Positions 1-11,959 of a stretch of DNA of 64,000 nt are shown here, in pieces. Under the pieces are notes generated by a model that was not told the origin of the DNA, ran no database searches, and saw only the letters and a program-made list of their open reading frames with translations. A program made the translations under genes and the position numbers. This DNA is from Leisingera aquimarina DSM 24565 (GTDB taxonomy: Bacteria; Pseudomonadota; Alphaproteobacteria; Rhodobacterales; Rhodobacteraceae): the NCBI RefSeq assembly GCF_000473165.1, contig NZ_KI421504.1, positions 2,875,719-2,939,718 of the forward strand, given 5' to 3'. How positions within the stretch are numbered: position 1 is the first letter of the stretch; every line of letters starts with the position of its first letter.

Positions 1-206
<206 letters not shown>

Positions 207-302
207 CTACAGACTCTCAAGGGCCGTGGTTCACGCGCCGTTAAGCCTGATCGGAAATTCTGGTGTCAGACCTCAACGAACAAGATCTTCGAGGGAAGAA
301 AT

Positions 303-590
303 ATGTTTTTGAAGAAAGTGGACGGGCCGCGCGCCGTCACCCTGCCGGATGGCACCATCATGACCCAGGCGGACCTGCCGCCGAAAACCACCAGGCGCTG
401 GGTTGCCTCGCGCAAGGCCGCGGTGGTGCGCGGTGTTCTGTACGGGCTGCTGCCTCAGAAGGAGGCCATGCAACGGTACGGGCTGAGCGAGGAAGAGTTC
501 CGAAGCTGGGTTGCAGCGGTTGCAGACCATGGCGAAGAGGCCCTGAAAACCACACGTCTCAAGAAATTCCGCAGCCCTGACGCAAAATAG
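303..590 (+). CDS. sciP: SciP-like CtrA inhibitory protein (DUF1153)
   Basis: This 95-residue protein starts MFLKKVDGPRAVTLPDG and carries a compact helix-turn-helix around residues 38-80 (RKAAVVRGVLYGLL, then YGLSEEEFRSWV). That pattern is DUF1153, the family of Caulobacter SciP, which binds CtrA and blocks its transcriptional activation in G1. The frame is open further upstream, but the ATG at 303 has a good GAGGGAAG ribosome site and gives the family's normal length. It lies 117 bp upstream of ctrA on the same strand, so repressor and target sit together. Function is inferred from the family. Confidence 0.88.
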   Translation: MFLKKVDGPRAVTLPDGTIMTQADLPPKTTRRWVASRKAAVVRGVLYGLLPQKEAMQRYGLSEEEFRSWVAAVADHGEEALKTTRLKKFRSPDAK

Positions 591-620
591 CCAGGCCCGC
601 CCTTGAGTTGCATTTGTAAA

Positions 621-668
621 TTAACCATCATGGTAACGAGGCATTAACTTTTTTCCACCAAGGTTAAC
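621..668 (+). promoter_or_regulatory. Cluster of CtrA-like half-sites upstream of ctrA
   Basis: Within the 117 bp between sciP and ctrA there are TTAACCAT at 621, GGTAAC at 632, ATTAAC at 643 and GTTAAC at 663. CtrA recognises TTAA-N7-TTAA and also the half-site TTAACCAT. Bases 621-637 read TTAA-N7-GGTAAC, a near match. This fits autoregulation of ctrA, as known in other alphaproteobacteria. Binding itself is inferred. Confidence 0.55.
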
Positions 669-707
669 GCGACCTGAGGGAAACAGTGTACAGGCGGAGA
701 AAATAAT

Positions 708-1427
708 ATGCGCATTCTGCTGGTTGAGGATGATCCGACCACGGCCAAAAGCATCGAACTGATGCTGACCCATGCCAACCTGAACGTCTATTCGACGGAT
801 TTGGGGGAAGAAGGGATCGATCTGGCCAAACTTTACGACTACGACCTGATCCTGCTGGATCTGGGGCTGCCCGATATGAACGGCCACGAGGTACTGCGCC
901 AGCTGCGCATGTCCCGTATCGAAACGCCCATTCTGATACTGTCCGGTGCCGATGATACCGACAATAAAATCAAGGGCTTCGGCTTTGGCGCGGATGACTA
1001 TCTGACCAAGCCGTTCCACCGCGAGGAACTGGTGGCGCGGATCCATGCGATCATCCGCCGTTCCAAGGGGCATTCGCAGTCTATCATCAAGACAGGCAAG
1101 ATCTCGGTCAACCTGGATGCCAAAACGGTTGAGACCGATGGCAAGGCGGTGCATCTGACTGGCAAGGAATACCAGATGCTGGAGCTTCTGTCGTTGCGCA
1201 AGGGCACCACGCTGACCAAGGAGATGTTCCTGAACCATCTTTATGGCGGCATGGATGAGCCTGAACTGAAGATCATTGATGTTTTCATCTGCAAGTTGCG
1301 TAAGAAGCTTAGCAATGCAACAGGTGGCGAGAATTACATCGAAACCGTCTGGGGACGCGGCTATGTGCTGCGGGATCCGCAGGAAGACCACATGTCGGGC
1401 GGCCAGCGGATGGCTGTCGGCGCCTGA
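708..1427 (+). CDS. ctrA: Cell-cycle response regulator CtrA
   Basis: A 239-residue OmpR-type response regulator. The receiver domain (about 1-115) has the acidic pair in VEDDP, phosphoacceptor Asp51 in LLDLGLPD and the K of TKPF. A winged-helix DNA-binding domain covers about 125-230, with [12 protein letters not shown] and the ending [11 protein letters not shown]. This is typical CtrA. In Rhodobacteraceae, CtrA controls motility and gene transfer agent genes and is usually non-essential. The ATG follows GGCGGAGAAAATAAT. The adjacent SciP probably modulates its activity. A double hairpin terminator follows the gene. Confidence 0.96.
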   Translation: MRILLVEDDPTTAKSIELMLTHANLNVYSTDLGEEGIDLAKLYDYDLILLDLGLPDMNGHEVLRQLRMSRIETPILILSGADDTDNKIKGFGFGADDYLTKPFHREELVARIHAIIRRSKGHSQSIIKTGKISVNLDAKTVETDGKAVHLTGKEYQMLELLSLRKGTTLTKEMFLNHLYGGMDEPELKIIDVFICKLRKKLSNATGGENYIETVWGRGYVLRDPQEDHMSGGQRMAVGA

Positions 1428-1442
1428 AAGGATGATCACCCG

Positions 1443-1500
1443 GCCGGCACATGATGATGTGCCGGCGGTTGCAAGGACCTGCCGGTTGGCGGGTCTTTTT
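1443..1500 (+). terminator. Tandem hairpins ending ctrA transcription
   Basis: The first hairpin is a perfect ten-base inverted repeat, GCCGGCACAT (1443-1452) and ATGTGCCGGC (1457-1466), around a GATG loop. The second pairs GACCTGCC (1476-1483) with GGCGGGTC (1488-1495) and is followed by TTTTTGCTTTTT. The second is a standard intrinsic terminator. The first may be a backup or a 3' stability element. Confidence 0.85.
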
Positions 1501-1509
1501 GCTTTTTGA

Positions 1510-5936
<4,427 letters not shown>

Positions 5937-5951
5937 TACGCGTTTTAAAGC

Positions 5952-6028
5952 GTTCTCTCTTGTGGTGTTCCAGTTTGTTCGCAAATGTTCTCAGAAAGTT
6001 CTTTACAGGTGTTCTTAAAAATGAGAAC
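5952..6028 (+). promoter_or_regulatory. GTTC repeat cluster with a LexA-type box
   Basis: Six GTTC words occur at 5952, 5967, 5977, 5987, 5998 and 6011, followed by GAAC at 6025. The pair at 5987 and 5998 is exactly GTTC-N7-GTTC (GTTCTCAGAAAGTTC), the LexA operator known for Rhodobacter, Caulobacter and rhizobia. The other spacings are 6, 6 and 9 bases, with an inverted GTTCT/AGAAC pair at 6011-6028. The cluster lies between recG and the small gene at 6085, so it probably controls the latter. LexA binding is inferred. Confidence 0.6.
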
Positions 6029-6084
6029 AAAGAGGCAACAAACTTGCCAGAGAGCGAAGAGACTGACCGGAGGAGGCCCGAGCC

Positions 6085-6207
6085 ATGATTGCACAGATCA
6101 AAACCACTATGCAGAACGCCCATTCGACGTTGCTGGAGGACGCCATCGGAGCGGCCTCGCTGATGGTGATGCTGGTGGCGGCGTTGCATCTTCCAGGGCT
6201 GTTCTGA
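6085..6207 (+). CDS. Unrecognised 40-residue single-span membrane peptide
   Basis: The frame begins MIAQIKTTMQNAHSTLLEDA and ends in a hydrophobic segment of about 20 residues (GAASLMVMLVAALHLPGLF). The N-terminal half is polar and probably amphipathic. The ATG follows a very strong ribosome site (GGAGGAGG, nine bases upstream). An intrinsic terminator lies at 6363. Upstream is a LexA-type box, so it may be damage-induced. Small SOS-induced membrane peptides that block division are known (SidA of Caulobacter, 29 residues), but I see no sequence match and do not assign that role. I recall similar short proteins in Rhodobacteraceae without a function. Confidence 0.7.
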   Translation: MIAQIKTTMQNAHSTLLEDAIGAASLMVMLVAALHLPGLF

Positions 6208-6362
6208 TCCGCTTTTCCCATTCCTGATTGCATCTGCTGTGCCGGGCCGGCCCTTTCCTGTCCCGGACTGTTCGAGGGATCAACCGCCTGTCCCGATCCC
6301 CAATTGGATTGCCTCAATATCCAGCCTGGCCTGCCCGGGTCCCGCACAGCAGAGCATGACTG

Positions 6363-6398
6363 CCGCCGCCATCCTGCCCGGATGCGCGGCGGTTTTTT
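6363..6398 (+). terminator. Intrinsic terminator after the small membrane peptide gene
   Basis: The stem CCGCCGC/GCGGCGG is extended inward by CATCC/GGATG and followed by TTTTTT (6393-6398). The 155 bases between the peptide stop and this hairpin contain no gene that I can support. Confidence 0.85.
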
Positions 6399-6497
6399 CA
6401 TGCGAGGAAAGAGTGCTCAAGCAGCGTAGTGATTTGCACAGGTGCAGGCCGCGTTGCTGTATTTCGGACTACCTGTGCAGGGCTGCAAACTGCCGCG

Positions 6498-6950
6498 TCA
6501 GGCGCAGTGTTGCTTGGCGGCTGTTTGCATGGCTTCCAGCGTTGCCTCCAGCGCCAGCATGATCGAGGCGTGGCGGTTCTTGAACTCGCGCGCAGGCTGC
6601 AGCACTTCCAGCCCGTCAAAAGGCGCGTCCGGCACCGGGCCGTTCTGGGTCAGCATGGCTTTCAGCTGGTCGCGGGCGGTCTCGACCTCTTCCAGAGAGC
6701 GGCCGATGACATGGGCACCCACCACTGCCGCCGAGGCCTGTCCCAGCGCACAAGCCTTTACGTCTTGGCCGAAATCCGCGATCCGCCCGTTTTCCATAGA
6801 AATGTCGACGGTCACGGCAGAGCCGCAGAGCGGCGAGCGTTTCTTAACTGTGGCGCTGGGAGATTCGAGCCTGTCGAGATGCGGGATATCCGCGGCCAGC
6901 GCCAGAATACGGGTGGAGTACAGTTTGATCAGATCACTTTCGCCAGCCAT
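6498..6950 (-). CDS. SufU/NifU N-terminal-like iron-sulfur scaffold protein
   Basis: A 150-residue IscU-superfamily protein. Cys42 (SPLCGSA) and Cys67 (VKACALGQAS) sit where two of the three cluster- or zinc-binding cysteines of SufU/IscU are expected. The third position has His127 (NRHAS) instead of cysteine. The family helps build or transfer Fe-S clusters in the cytoplasm. The missing third cysteine is usual in my memory of the Rhodobacteraceae branch, so this may be a zinc-binding or accessory member, not the main scaffold. It is divergent from hisI with a 77 bp gap. Confidence 0.8.
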   Translation of the reverse strand: MAGESDLIKLYSTRILALAADIPHLDRLESPSATVKKRSPLCGSAVTVDISMENGRIADFGQDVKACALGQASAAVVGAHVIGRSLEEVETARDQLKAMLTQNGPVPDAPFDGLEVLQPAREFKNRHASIMLALEATLEAMQTAAKQHCA

Positions 6951-7027
6951 GTCTTTCCCGGGCTTTCCCTGCTTGGTTCTTCCCCATACATAGGGAGCCG
7001 AACAGCAGATGCAAAAGGTTTTTATCC

Positions 7028-7399
7028 ATGACTATTGCCGCGTCCTTTGATCCCGCCAGCCTGGTCTATAATGACGCCGGGCTGATCCCCTGCATTGCGC
7101 AGGACGAGGCCTCGGGCGAAGTTCTGATGATGGCCTGGATGAATGCCGATGCGGTAGCCCGCACACTGGAGACCCGCAAAGTCACCTACTGGTCGCGCTC
7201 GCGCCAGTCGTTCTGGATAAAGGGGGAAACATCCGGCCATGTGCAGGAGCTGGTGGACCTGCGGATAGATTGCGACCGCGATTGCCTGCTGGCGCTGGTG
7301 CGTCAGACCGGGGCTGCCTGCCACACCAACCGGCGGACCTGTTTCTATACAGCGGTGCGCGGCGGCGAAGAGATTGAGCTGATGAAACCGATGGGCTGA
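7028..7399 (+). CDS. hisI: Phosphoribosyl-AMP cyclohydrolase HisI
   Basis: A 123-residue protein catalysing the third step of histidine synthesis. Family landmarks are MMAWMNADAV, the WSRSRQSFWIKGETSGH stretch and the zinc/magnesium residues in DCDRDCLLALV with GAACHTNRRTCFY. The length matches monofunctional HisI, without a fused HisE. It stands alone here, downstream of a divergent promoter region. The repeat element at 7408 starts just after the stop. Confidence 0.95.
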   Translation: MTIAASFDPASLVYNDAGLIPCIAQDEASGEVLMMAWMNADAVARTLETRKVTYWSRSRQSFWIKGETSGHVQELVDLRIDCDRDCLLALVRQTGAACHTNRRTCFYTAVRGGEEIELMKPMG

Positions 7400-7407
7400 A
7401 CAAGGAT

Positions 7408-7459
7408 ACGGCCCTGGCGGGCCGTGCCTCCGGCGGGGATATTTTCAGCCAGAAGAAGC
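7408..7459 (+). repeat. Bipartite intergenic repeat, copy A
   Basis: A perfect hairpin, ACGGCCC (7408-7414) and GGGCCGT (7419-7425), is followed by GCCTCCGGCGGGGATATTTT and then CAGCCAGAAGAAGC. The same order (hairpin, CCTC-rich segment, TATTT, CCAGAA(A)GAAG) recurs at 12974 and 62661. It overlaps the last codons of gluQ, supplying the residues SSG and the stop. It may act as a terminator for hisI. Confidence 0.65.
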
Positions 7460-8305
7460 GTGCAGGCCGGTCATTTCACGGATGTCTTGCGGGGTGGCGC
7501 CCTCGATACGGTATTTGGCTATGGCGCGGGCGTCGTCGCGTTTGGCGAGGCGTTTGCCGGTGTCATCGCGGATCAGGCGATGGTGGTGGTAAACGGGCGT
7601 GGGTAAGCCAAGCAGGCTTTGCAGCAGCACGTGGATCTGTGTGGCCTCAAAAAGATCAGCACCGCGTACTGCATGTGTGATGCCTTGATCCGCGTCATCC
7701 ACAACGACGGACAGATGGTAGGATGTGCCCATGTTCCGGCGCACCAGGATGATGTCGCCAACGGTCATGATCAGTTGTTCCGGGTCCAGAGGATGGATGC
7801 CTTCGAACTCCGGGCAAGTCTCGGTGAAGCTGCGTAAATCAGCTGCCTGGACGGCTTTCATCATGTTCAACCGGATCACGTCCTTGTCCGTGGCCTCGGA
7901 TGCCGGGCGATCGCGGCAGGTGCCTGGGTAGATGCGCCCGTCGGGGCCGAATTGCGGCACCCCTTCTTGCGGGGCGCCTGCGGCGGTTTCGATATCGGCA
8001 CGGTTGCAGCGGCAGGGATAGGTCAGGCCCATCACTGTCAATTGGTCCAGTACGGCGCGATACCGGGGCAGGCGGTCCGACTGGCGCATTACCGGCTGCG
8101 GCCAAGTCAGGCCGAGCCAATCCAGATCCTCAAGAATCTGCGCCTCCCATTCGGAACGCGCGCGGGACTGATCGATATCTTCGATACGCAGCAGGAAGGT
8201 GCCGCCTTCCGCCATGGCCATATCGTGTGCCAGGATGGCGGAATAGGCATGGCCCAGGTGCAGCGGTCCGGTTGGCGACGGCGCGAAACGGGTGGTGAAT
8301 GTCAC
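7445..8305 (-). CDS. gluQ: Glutamyl-Q tRNA(Asp) synthetase
   Basis: A 286-residue truncated GluRS paralogue that attaches glutamate to queuosine in tRNA Asp. It shows RFAPSPTGPLHLGH with the HIGH-type motif at 16-19, zinc-ligand cysteines in PCRC and GTC, and a KRLAKR motif standing in for KMSKS. It lacks the anticodon-binding domain, as expected. The last codons lie inside repeat copy A. The start overlaps the stop of the upstream methyltransferase gene by four bases, so the two are probably co-transcribed. Confidence 0.93.
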   Translation of the reverse strand: MTFTTRFAPSPTGPLHLGHAYSAILAHDMAMAEGGTFLLRIEDIDQSRARSEWEAQILEDLDWLGLTWPQPVMRQSDRLPRYRAVLDQLTVMGLTYPCRCNRADIETAAGAPQEGVPQFGPDGRIYPGTCRDRPASEATDKDVIRLNMMKAVQAADLRSFTETCPEFEGIHPLDPEQLIMTVGDIILVRRNMGTSYHLSVVVDDADQGITHAVRGADLFEATQIHVLLQSLLGLPTPVYHHHRLIRDDTGKRLAKRDDARAIAKYRIEGATPQDIREMTGLHASSG

Positions 8306-8916
8306 GCTTTCTCAATTACATAAACTGTGGACTTCAGGTCGATGCCAGGGAGGTGATCCCCGTGTTCCCGGAATAGCAGCCGCGCTGCTGAACAGTCCAG
8401 CCATTCATTGAGTTTACCGGTATAGGCCCGGTCCGCCAGCGCGTGATCATTGTAGGAGAAGGCAAACAACCCGCCGCGCGGCAAGGCCTGCAGGATCATG
8501 TCGAACACCGCAGGCGGTGCCGCACCGGTGCCTAAAACGCCGCAGCCGGTGATCAGCCGGTAGGCACCCTGCGGGATCGGCTTGCTGTCTGTGACGTCAA
8601 TCTGTGTCAGTGTGCGGTAGGCGCCCTTGCTGCGGGCCTGGGTGATCATCTCGTCAGACGGTTCCATTCCGTCTATGTTTTCAAACCCTTGCATTCTCAG
8701 CGCCAGGCCTGACAGGCCGGTGCCGCAGCCAAAGTCGAGAACAGGCACGCTCATGTCCGGCTGAAACTTTGCCAATGCTTCGGCGATACGGCCCGGTGTG
8801 GCGTAACCGTTTTCGGCAATTTCGGCGTCATAAGAAGCGGCCCATTGGTTGTAGTGCTCCAGGGTCGCTTCCGGTGTTTCAAGGTCGTAGGCCTTGTCCA
8901 GAAACTTTTCGCTCAT
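8302..8916 (-). CDS. Class I SAM-dependent methyltransferase
   Basis: A 204-residue protein with the Rossmann SAM motif VLDFGCGTGLSG (about 64-75), a second acidic strand (GMEPSDEM) and a FAFSYNDHA strand near the C-terminus. It resembles the Williams-Beuren type small methyltransferases. The substrate cannot be told from sequence. It overlaps gluQ by four bases, with trmFO 33 bases upstream on the same strand, so a tRNA-related role is possible but unproven. Confidence 0.85.
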   Translation of the reverse strand: MSEKFLDKAYDLETPEATLEHYNQWAASYDAEIAENGYATPGRIAEALAKFQPDMSVPVLDFGCGTGLSGLALRMQGFENIDGMEPSDEMITQARSKGAYRTLTQIDVTDSKPIPQGAYRLITGCGVLGTGAAPPAVFDMILQALPRGGLFAFSYNDHALADRAYTGKLNEWLDCSAARLLFREHGDHLPGIDLKSTVYVIEKA

Positions 8917-8949
8917 GTAGCAAGTTTAGGCCCGGCAGCAGCAGTCCGT

Positions 8950-10305
8950 CTAGGAAAAGTTGCGGAGCCACTCTTGCCAAACGTCCTTGGCGCGGTCGGT
9001 GTAGGCCTTGTAGCGGTCCTTGCGGCCGCGGCGGCCGCCTTTGAGGCCGTCAACCGGGCGGAACAATCCGAAGTTCACGTTCATCGGCTGAAAGGTCTTG
9101 GCCTCGGCGCCGCCGGTGATGTGATGGATCAGCGCGCCCATAGCACTGTCCTGGGGAACTTCTGGCAGGTCCTGAGCAAGGATTTCCGCAGCAGCCAGCC
9201 GGCCTGCCAGCAGGCCCATCGCTGCGCTTTCCACATAGCCCTCGACCCCGGTGATCTGGCCGGCAAAGCGGATGTTGGGTTTCGTCTTCAGCCGCATCTG
9301 CGCATCCAGCAGGGTGGGCGAGTTCAAAAACGTGTTGCGGTGGATGCCGCCAAGGCGGGCGAAGCTGGCGTTCTCCAGCCCCGGGATCATCTTAAAGACC
9401 TGCGCCTGGGCGCCGTATTTCATCTTGGTCTGGAAGCCGACGATGTTGAACAGTGTTCCCAGCGCGTTGTCGCGGCGCAGTTGCACCACCGCATAGGCCT
9501 TGACGTCCGGCTGATGCGGATTGGTCAGGCCCACCGGCTTCATCGGGCCGAAGCGCAGCGTCTCACGGCCGCGATCTGCCATCACTTCGATCGGCAGGCA
9601 GCCGTCGAAATATCCGGCGGTCTCACCCTCGTGAAACTCGGTTTTGTCAGCTGACAATAATGCGTCGATGAAAGCCTCGTACTGGTCCTTGTCCATCGGG
9701 CAGTTGAGGTAGGCAGTGCGCTCCTCCTCGGTCTCGCCTTTGTCATAGCGCGATTGCATCCAGGCCTTCGACATGTCGATCGACTCGGCGTAGACAATCG
9801 GCGCTATGGCATCGAAGAAGGCCAGCGCCTCAGCCCCGGTTTCGGCCTGAATGGCCTTGCCCAGTTCCGGCGAGGTCAGCGGGCCGGTGGCAAAGATCCA
9901 GTGGCCGTCGGTCGGCAGTTCAGTGATTTCCTGATAAGAAACGCTGACATTCGGGTGCGCCTTCAGCTTGGCTGTCACGCTTTCGGCAAAGGGATCGCGG
10001 TCCACCGCCAGGGCGCCGCCGGCGGGCAGGCGGTGTTCATCGGCGGTGGTCATGATCAGCCCGCCTGCGGCGCGCATTTCCCAATGCAGCAGGCCCACGG
10101 CGTTCTGCTCGTCATCATCCGAACGGAAGGAGTTGGAGCAGACCATCTCGCCCAGGTTGCCGGTCTGGTGGGCAAAGGTTTCCACCTTGGGGCGCATTTC
10201 GTGGATCACCACCGATACGCCCATGTTCGCCGCCTGCCAGGCGGCCTCGGACCCGGCCATGCCGCCGCCCACGATATGCAATGTCTGTGCCGAATGATCT
10301 GTCAT
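8950..10305 (-). CDS. trmFO: Methylenetetrahydrofolate-tRNA U54 methyltransferase TrmFO
   Basis: This flavoprotein makes 5-methyl-U54 in tRNA with methylenetetrahydrofolate as carbon donor. The 451-residue protein begins with the FAD-binding turn [11 protein letters not shown] (11-21) and has [10 protein letters not shown], a family signature. It ends [19 protein letters not shown]. The frame is open for 25 more codons upstream, but the ATG at 10305 gives the usual N-terminus close to the dinucleotide fold. With mnmA and gluQ it makes this end of the window rich in tRNA-modification genes. Confidence 0.95.
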   Translation of the reverse strand: MTDHSAQTLHIVGGGMAGSEAAWQAANMGVSVVIHEMRPKVETFAHQTGNLGEMVCSNSFRSDDDEQNAVGLLHWEMRAAGGLIMTTADEHRLPAGGALAVDRDPFAESVTAKLKAHPNVSVSYQEITELPTDGHWIFATGPLTSPELGKAIQAETGAEALAFFDAIAPIVYAESIDMSKAWMQSRYDKGETEEERTAYLNCPMDKDQYEAFIDALLSADKTEFHEGETAGYFDGCLPIEVMADRGRETLRFGPMKPVGLTNPHQPDVKAYAVVQLRRDNALGTLFNIVGFQTKMKYGAQAQVFKMIPGLENASFARLGGIHRNTFLNSPTLLDAQMRLKTKPNIRFAGQITGVEGYVESAAMGLLAGRLAAAEILAQDLPEVPQDSAMGALIHHITGGAEAKTFQPMNVNFGLFRPVDGLKGGRRGRKDRYKAYTDRAKDVWQEWLRNFS

Positions 10306-10428
10306 GCCCGCCACATAGGACAGGGGGAGGGTCTGCGCAACAGGCTTGGCAGTTCTATACGGGTCGCAGAGCTGCCACAATTCGCACGGGGCTTGCCAAG
10401 TACGTGTGATCTGTCCGGGAGAGAGGGG

Positions 10429-10511
10429 AATTTGGGGCCGCCGCTGCGGGAATGGTACACCGGTGAGAGAGAACCGGTTGGAGGGACCCTTCCGCAGCAG
10501 CAGCCCAAATT
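10429..10511. repeat. Long imperfect inverted repeat in a 384 bp gap
   Basis: The gap 10306-10689 has no supportable gene. At its centre, AATTTGGG plus a GC-rich arm ending GCTGCGG (10429-10450) faces GCAGCAG...CCCAAATT (10489-10511). The loop contains a second hairpin of two ACCGGT palindromes (10459-10464 and 10473-10478) around GAGAGAGA. Either strand would fold into a stem of about 20 pairs. It could be a structured RNA, part of the trmFO leader, or a relic of a mobile repeat. I do not recognise a known RNA family. Confidence 0.5.
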
Positions 10512-10642
10512 GTGCCGGTCAGTGATTAATCAGCGACCGTGCCCAATCTTTGCCATCTTTCCGCCCGAATTGAAAGGCGTTTGGCTGGCGTCTTAAGGAA
10601 ACAATATGTTCCGATTGGTAAACAAAGCCTAAAATTTTCGGA

Positions 10643-10668
10643 GAATTCCGGAGGTCAGGCCGGAATTC
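10643..10668 (-). terminator. Hairpin downstream of the enoyl-CoA hydratase gene
   Basis: GAATTCCGG (10643-10651) and CCGGAATTC (10660-10668) form a perfect nine-base stem. On the minus strand it lies just after the stop at 10690 and is followed by TCCGAAAATTTT, a weak U-tract. Confidence 0.6.
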
Positions 10669-10689
10669 CCGTAAATTTATCCGGCGGGA

Positions 10690-11478
10690 TCAGCTTTCCT
10701 GCCAGTCGGGCGCGCGTTTTTCGATAAAGGCGGCCATGCCTTCGATGGTGTCGCGGTACATCAGATTCTCGACAATCACGCCGCTGGTATAGTCATAGGC
10801 CTGATCCAGCGGCATTTGAAGCTGCTCGTAAAACGCCTGTTTGCCGACTTTCACCGCAGTGCCGAGCTTGGAGGCGATGGTTTCCGCCAGCCGGGTGGTT
10901 TCCGCCTCCAGCTCCTCCAGTGGCACGGCACGGTTGGCCAACCCCAAGTCCACCGCGCGGGCGGCGTTGATGAATTCACCCGTGGTCAGCAGCTCAAACG
11001 CCTGTTTACGGGGGATGTTGCGCGACAGCGCTACCATCGGGGTGGAGCAGAACAACCCGATGTTCACCCCGTTGACGCCGAATTTGGTGTCTTCCGCGGC
11101 CACCGCCAGATCGCAGGAGGCCACCAGCTGGCAGCCCGCCGCCGTGGCGATGCCATGCACCTGGGCAATCACGACCTGGGGCAGGGACTGCAATCCGGTC
11201 ATCACGCTGGTGCAACGGGCAAACAGATCCTGGAAATAACCTTTGCCGCCATCGTCGCCTGTGCGGCCTGCGGTCATCTGCTTGATGTCATGGCCCGCAC
11301 AGAACCCTTTGCCGGTGCCGGACAGGATCACCACCTTGATACTGCTGTCTTCACGCAGGGCGTCGATCTGCGCCTGCAGTGCGGCCAGCATCTCGTCCGA
11401 CAGTGCGTTCAGTTTTTCCGGCGTGTCCATCGTCAGCCGGGCAATGCCGCCCGTGTCGTGACGTTTCAGAATTGTCAT
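10690..11478 (-). CDS. Enoyl-CoA hydratase/isomerase family protein (ECHDC3-like)
   Basis: A 262-residue crotonase-fold protein. The oxyanion-hole segments are GKGFCAGHDIK and HGIATAAGCQLVAS. The segment FGVNGVNIGLFCSTP has Gly where classical hydratase has its first catalytic Glu, while the second Glu (KQAFELLTTG) remains. This pattern matches the ECHDC3-type branch, whose reaction is not well defined, so a hydratase reaction should not be assumed. It is divergent from the thioesterase gene, which could also handle acyl-CoA. Confidence 0.88.
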   Translation of the reverse strand: MTILKRHDTGGIARLTMDTPEKLNALSDEMLAALQAQIDALREDSSIKVVILSGTGKGFCAGHDIKQMTAGRTGDDGGKGYFQDLFARCTSVMTGLQSLPQVVIAQVHGIATAAGCQLVASCDLAVAAEDTKFGVNGVNIGLFCSTPMVALSRNIPRKQAFELLTTGEFINAARAVDLGLANRAVPLEELEAETTRLAETIASKLGTAVKVGKQAFYEQLQMPLDQAYDYTSGVIVENLMYRDTIEGMAAFIEKRAPDWQES

Positions 11479-11536
11479 CTTGCCCTCCTCGCAAATCTCG
11501 GGGCAACTCTATGCAGGGACAGGGGAAAGGGAAAGC

Positions 11537-11959
11537 ATGGCGCTGGCATTTGATGTCGCAGGTCTGACGGATTACCTGCATGAGATTTTTCCGCAGGTGA
11601 AAGGCGAATTTGCCATTGATGCGATGGATGAAAGCGGCCTGCGGATGCGGCTGCTGACAGCCGAACGGCATCTACGGCCCGGCGGCACGGTGTCGGGGCC
11701 GTCGATGTTTGCGCTGGCCGATTGCGCGATCTATGCGCTGATCCTGTCGCAGCTGGGGCGCGAGGCGCTGGCCGTCACCACCAATTGTTCGCTGGATTTC
11801 ATGCGCAAACCCGTGGCCGGCGCGGATATTATCGCCGAGGCGCGGCTGTTGAAACTGGGCCGGGCTCTGGCGGTCGCCGATGTGCTGATGTACTCTGAAG
11901 GGCTGGCAGAGCCGGTGGCACGTGCCAGCATGACCTACTCGGTCCCGCCTAAGCGTTGA
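11537..11959 (+). CDS. Hotdog-fold PaaI-type thioesterase
   Basis: A 140-residue hotdog protein with RPGGTVSGPSMFALADCAIYAL around the catalytic region and TTNCSLDFMRKPVAGADI in the second half, as in PaaI/YdiI acyl-CoA thioesterases. I chose the ATG at 11537 because GGGGAAAGGGAAAGC precedes it. It probably hydrolyses acyl- or aroyl-CoA in the cytoplasm; the substrate is unknown. Its end overlaps the end of psd (convergent) by 11 bases. Confidence 0.85.
   Translation: MALAFDVAGLTDYLHEIFPQVKGEFAIDAMDESGLRMRLLTAERHLRPGGTVSGPSMFALADCAIYALILSQLGREALAVTTNCSLDFMRKPVAGADIIAEARLLKLGRALAVADVLMYSEGLAEPVARASMTYSVPPKR

Noticed and set aside
10429-10511. 6S RNA, SRP RNA or a cobalamin riboswitch in the trmFO gap
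   Set aside because: None of the diagnostic sequence blocks of those RNAs is present. Only the inverted repeat itself is supported.
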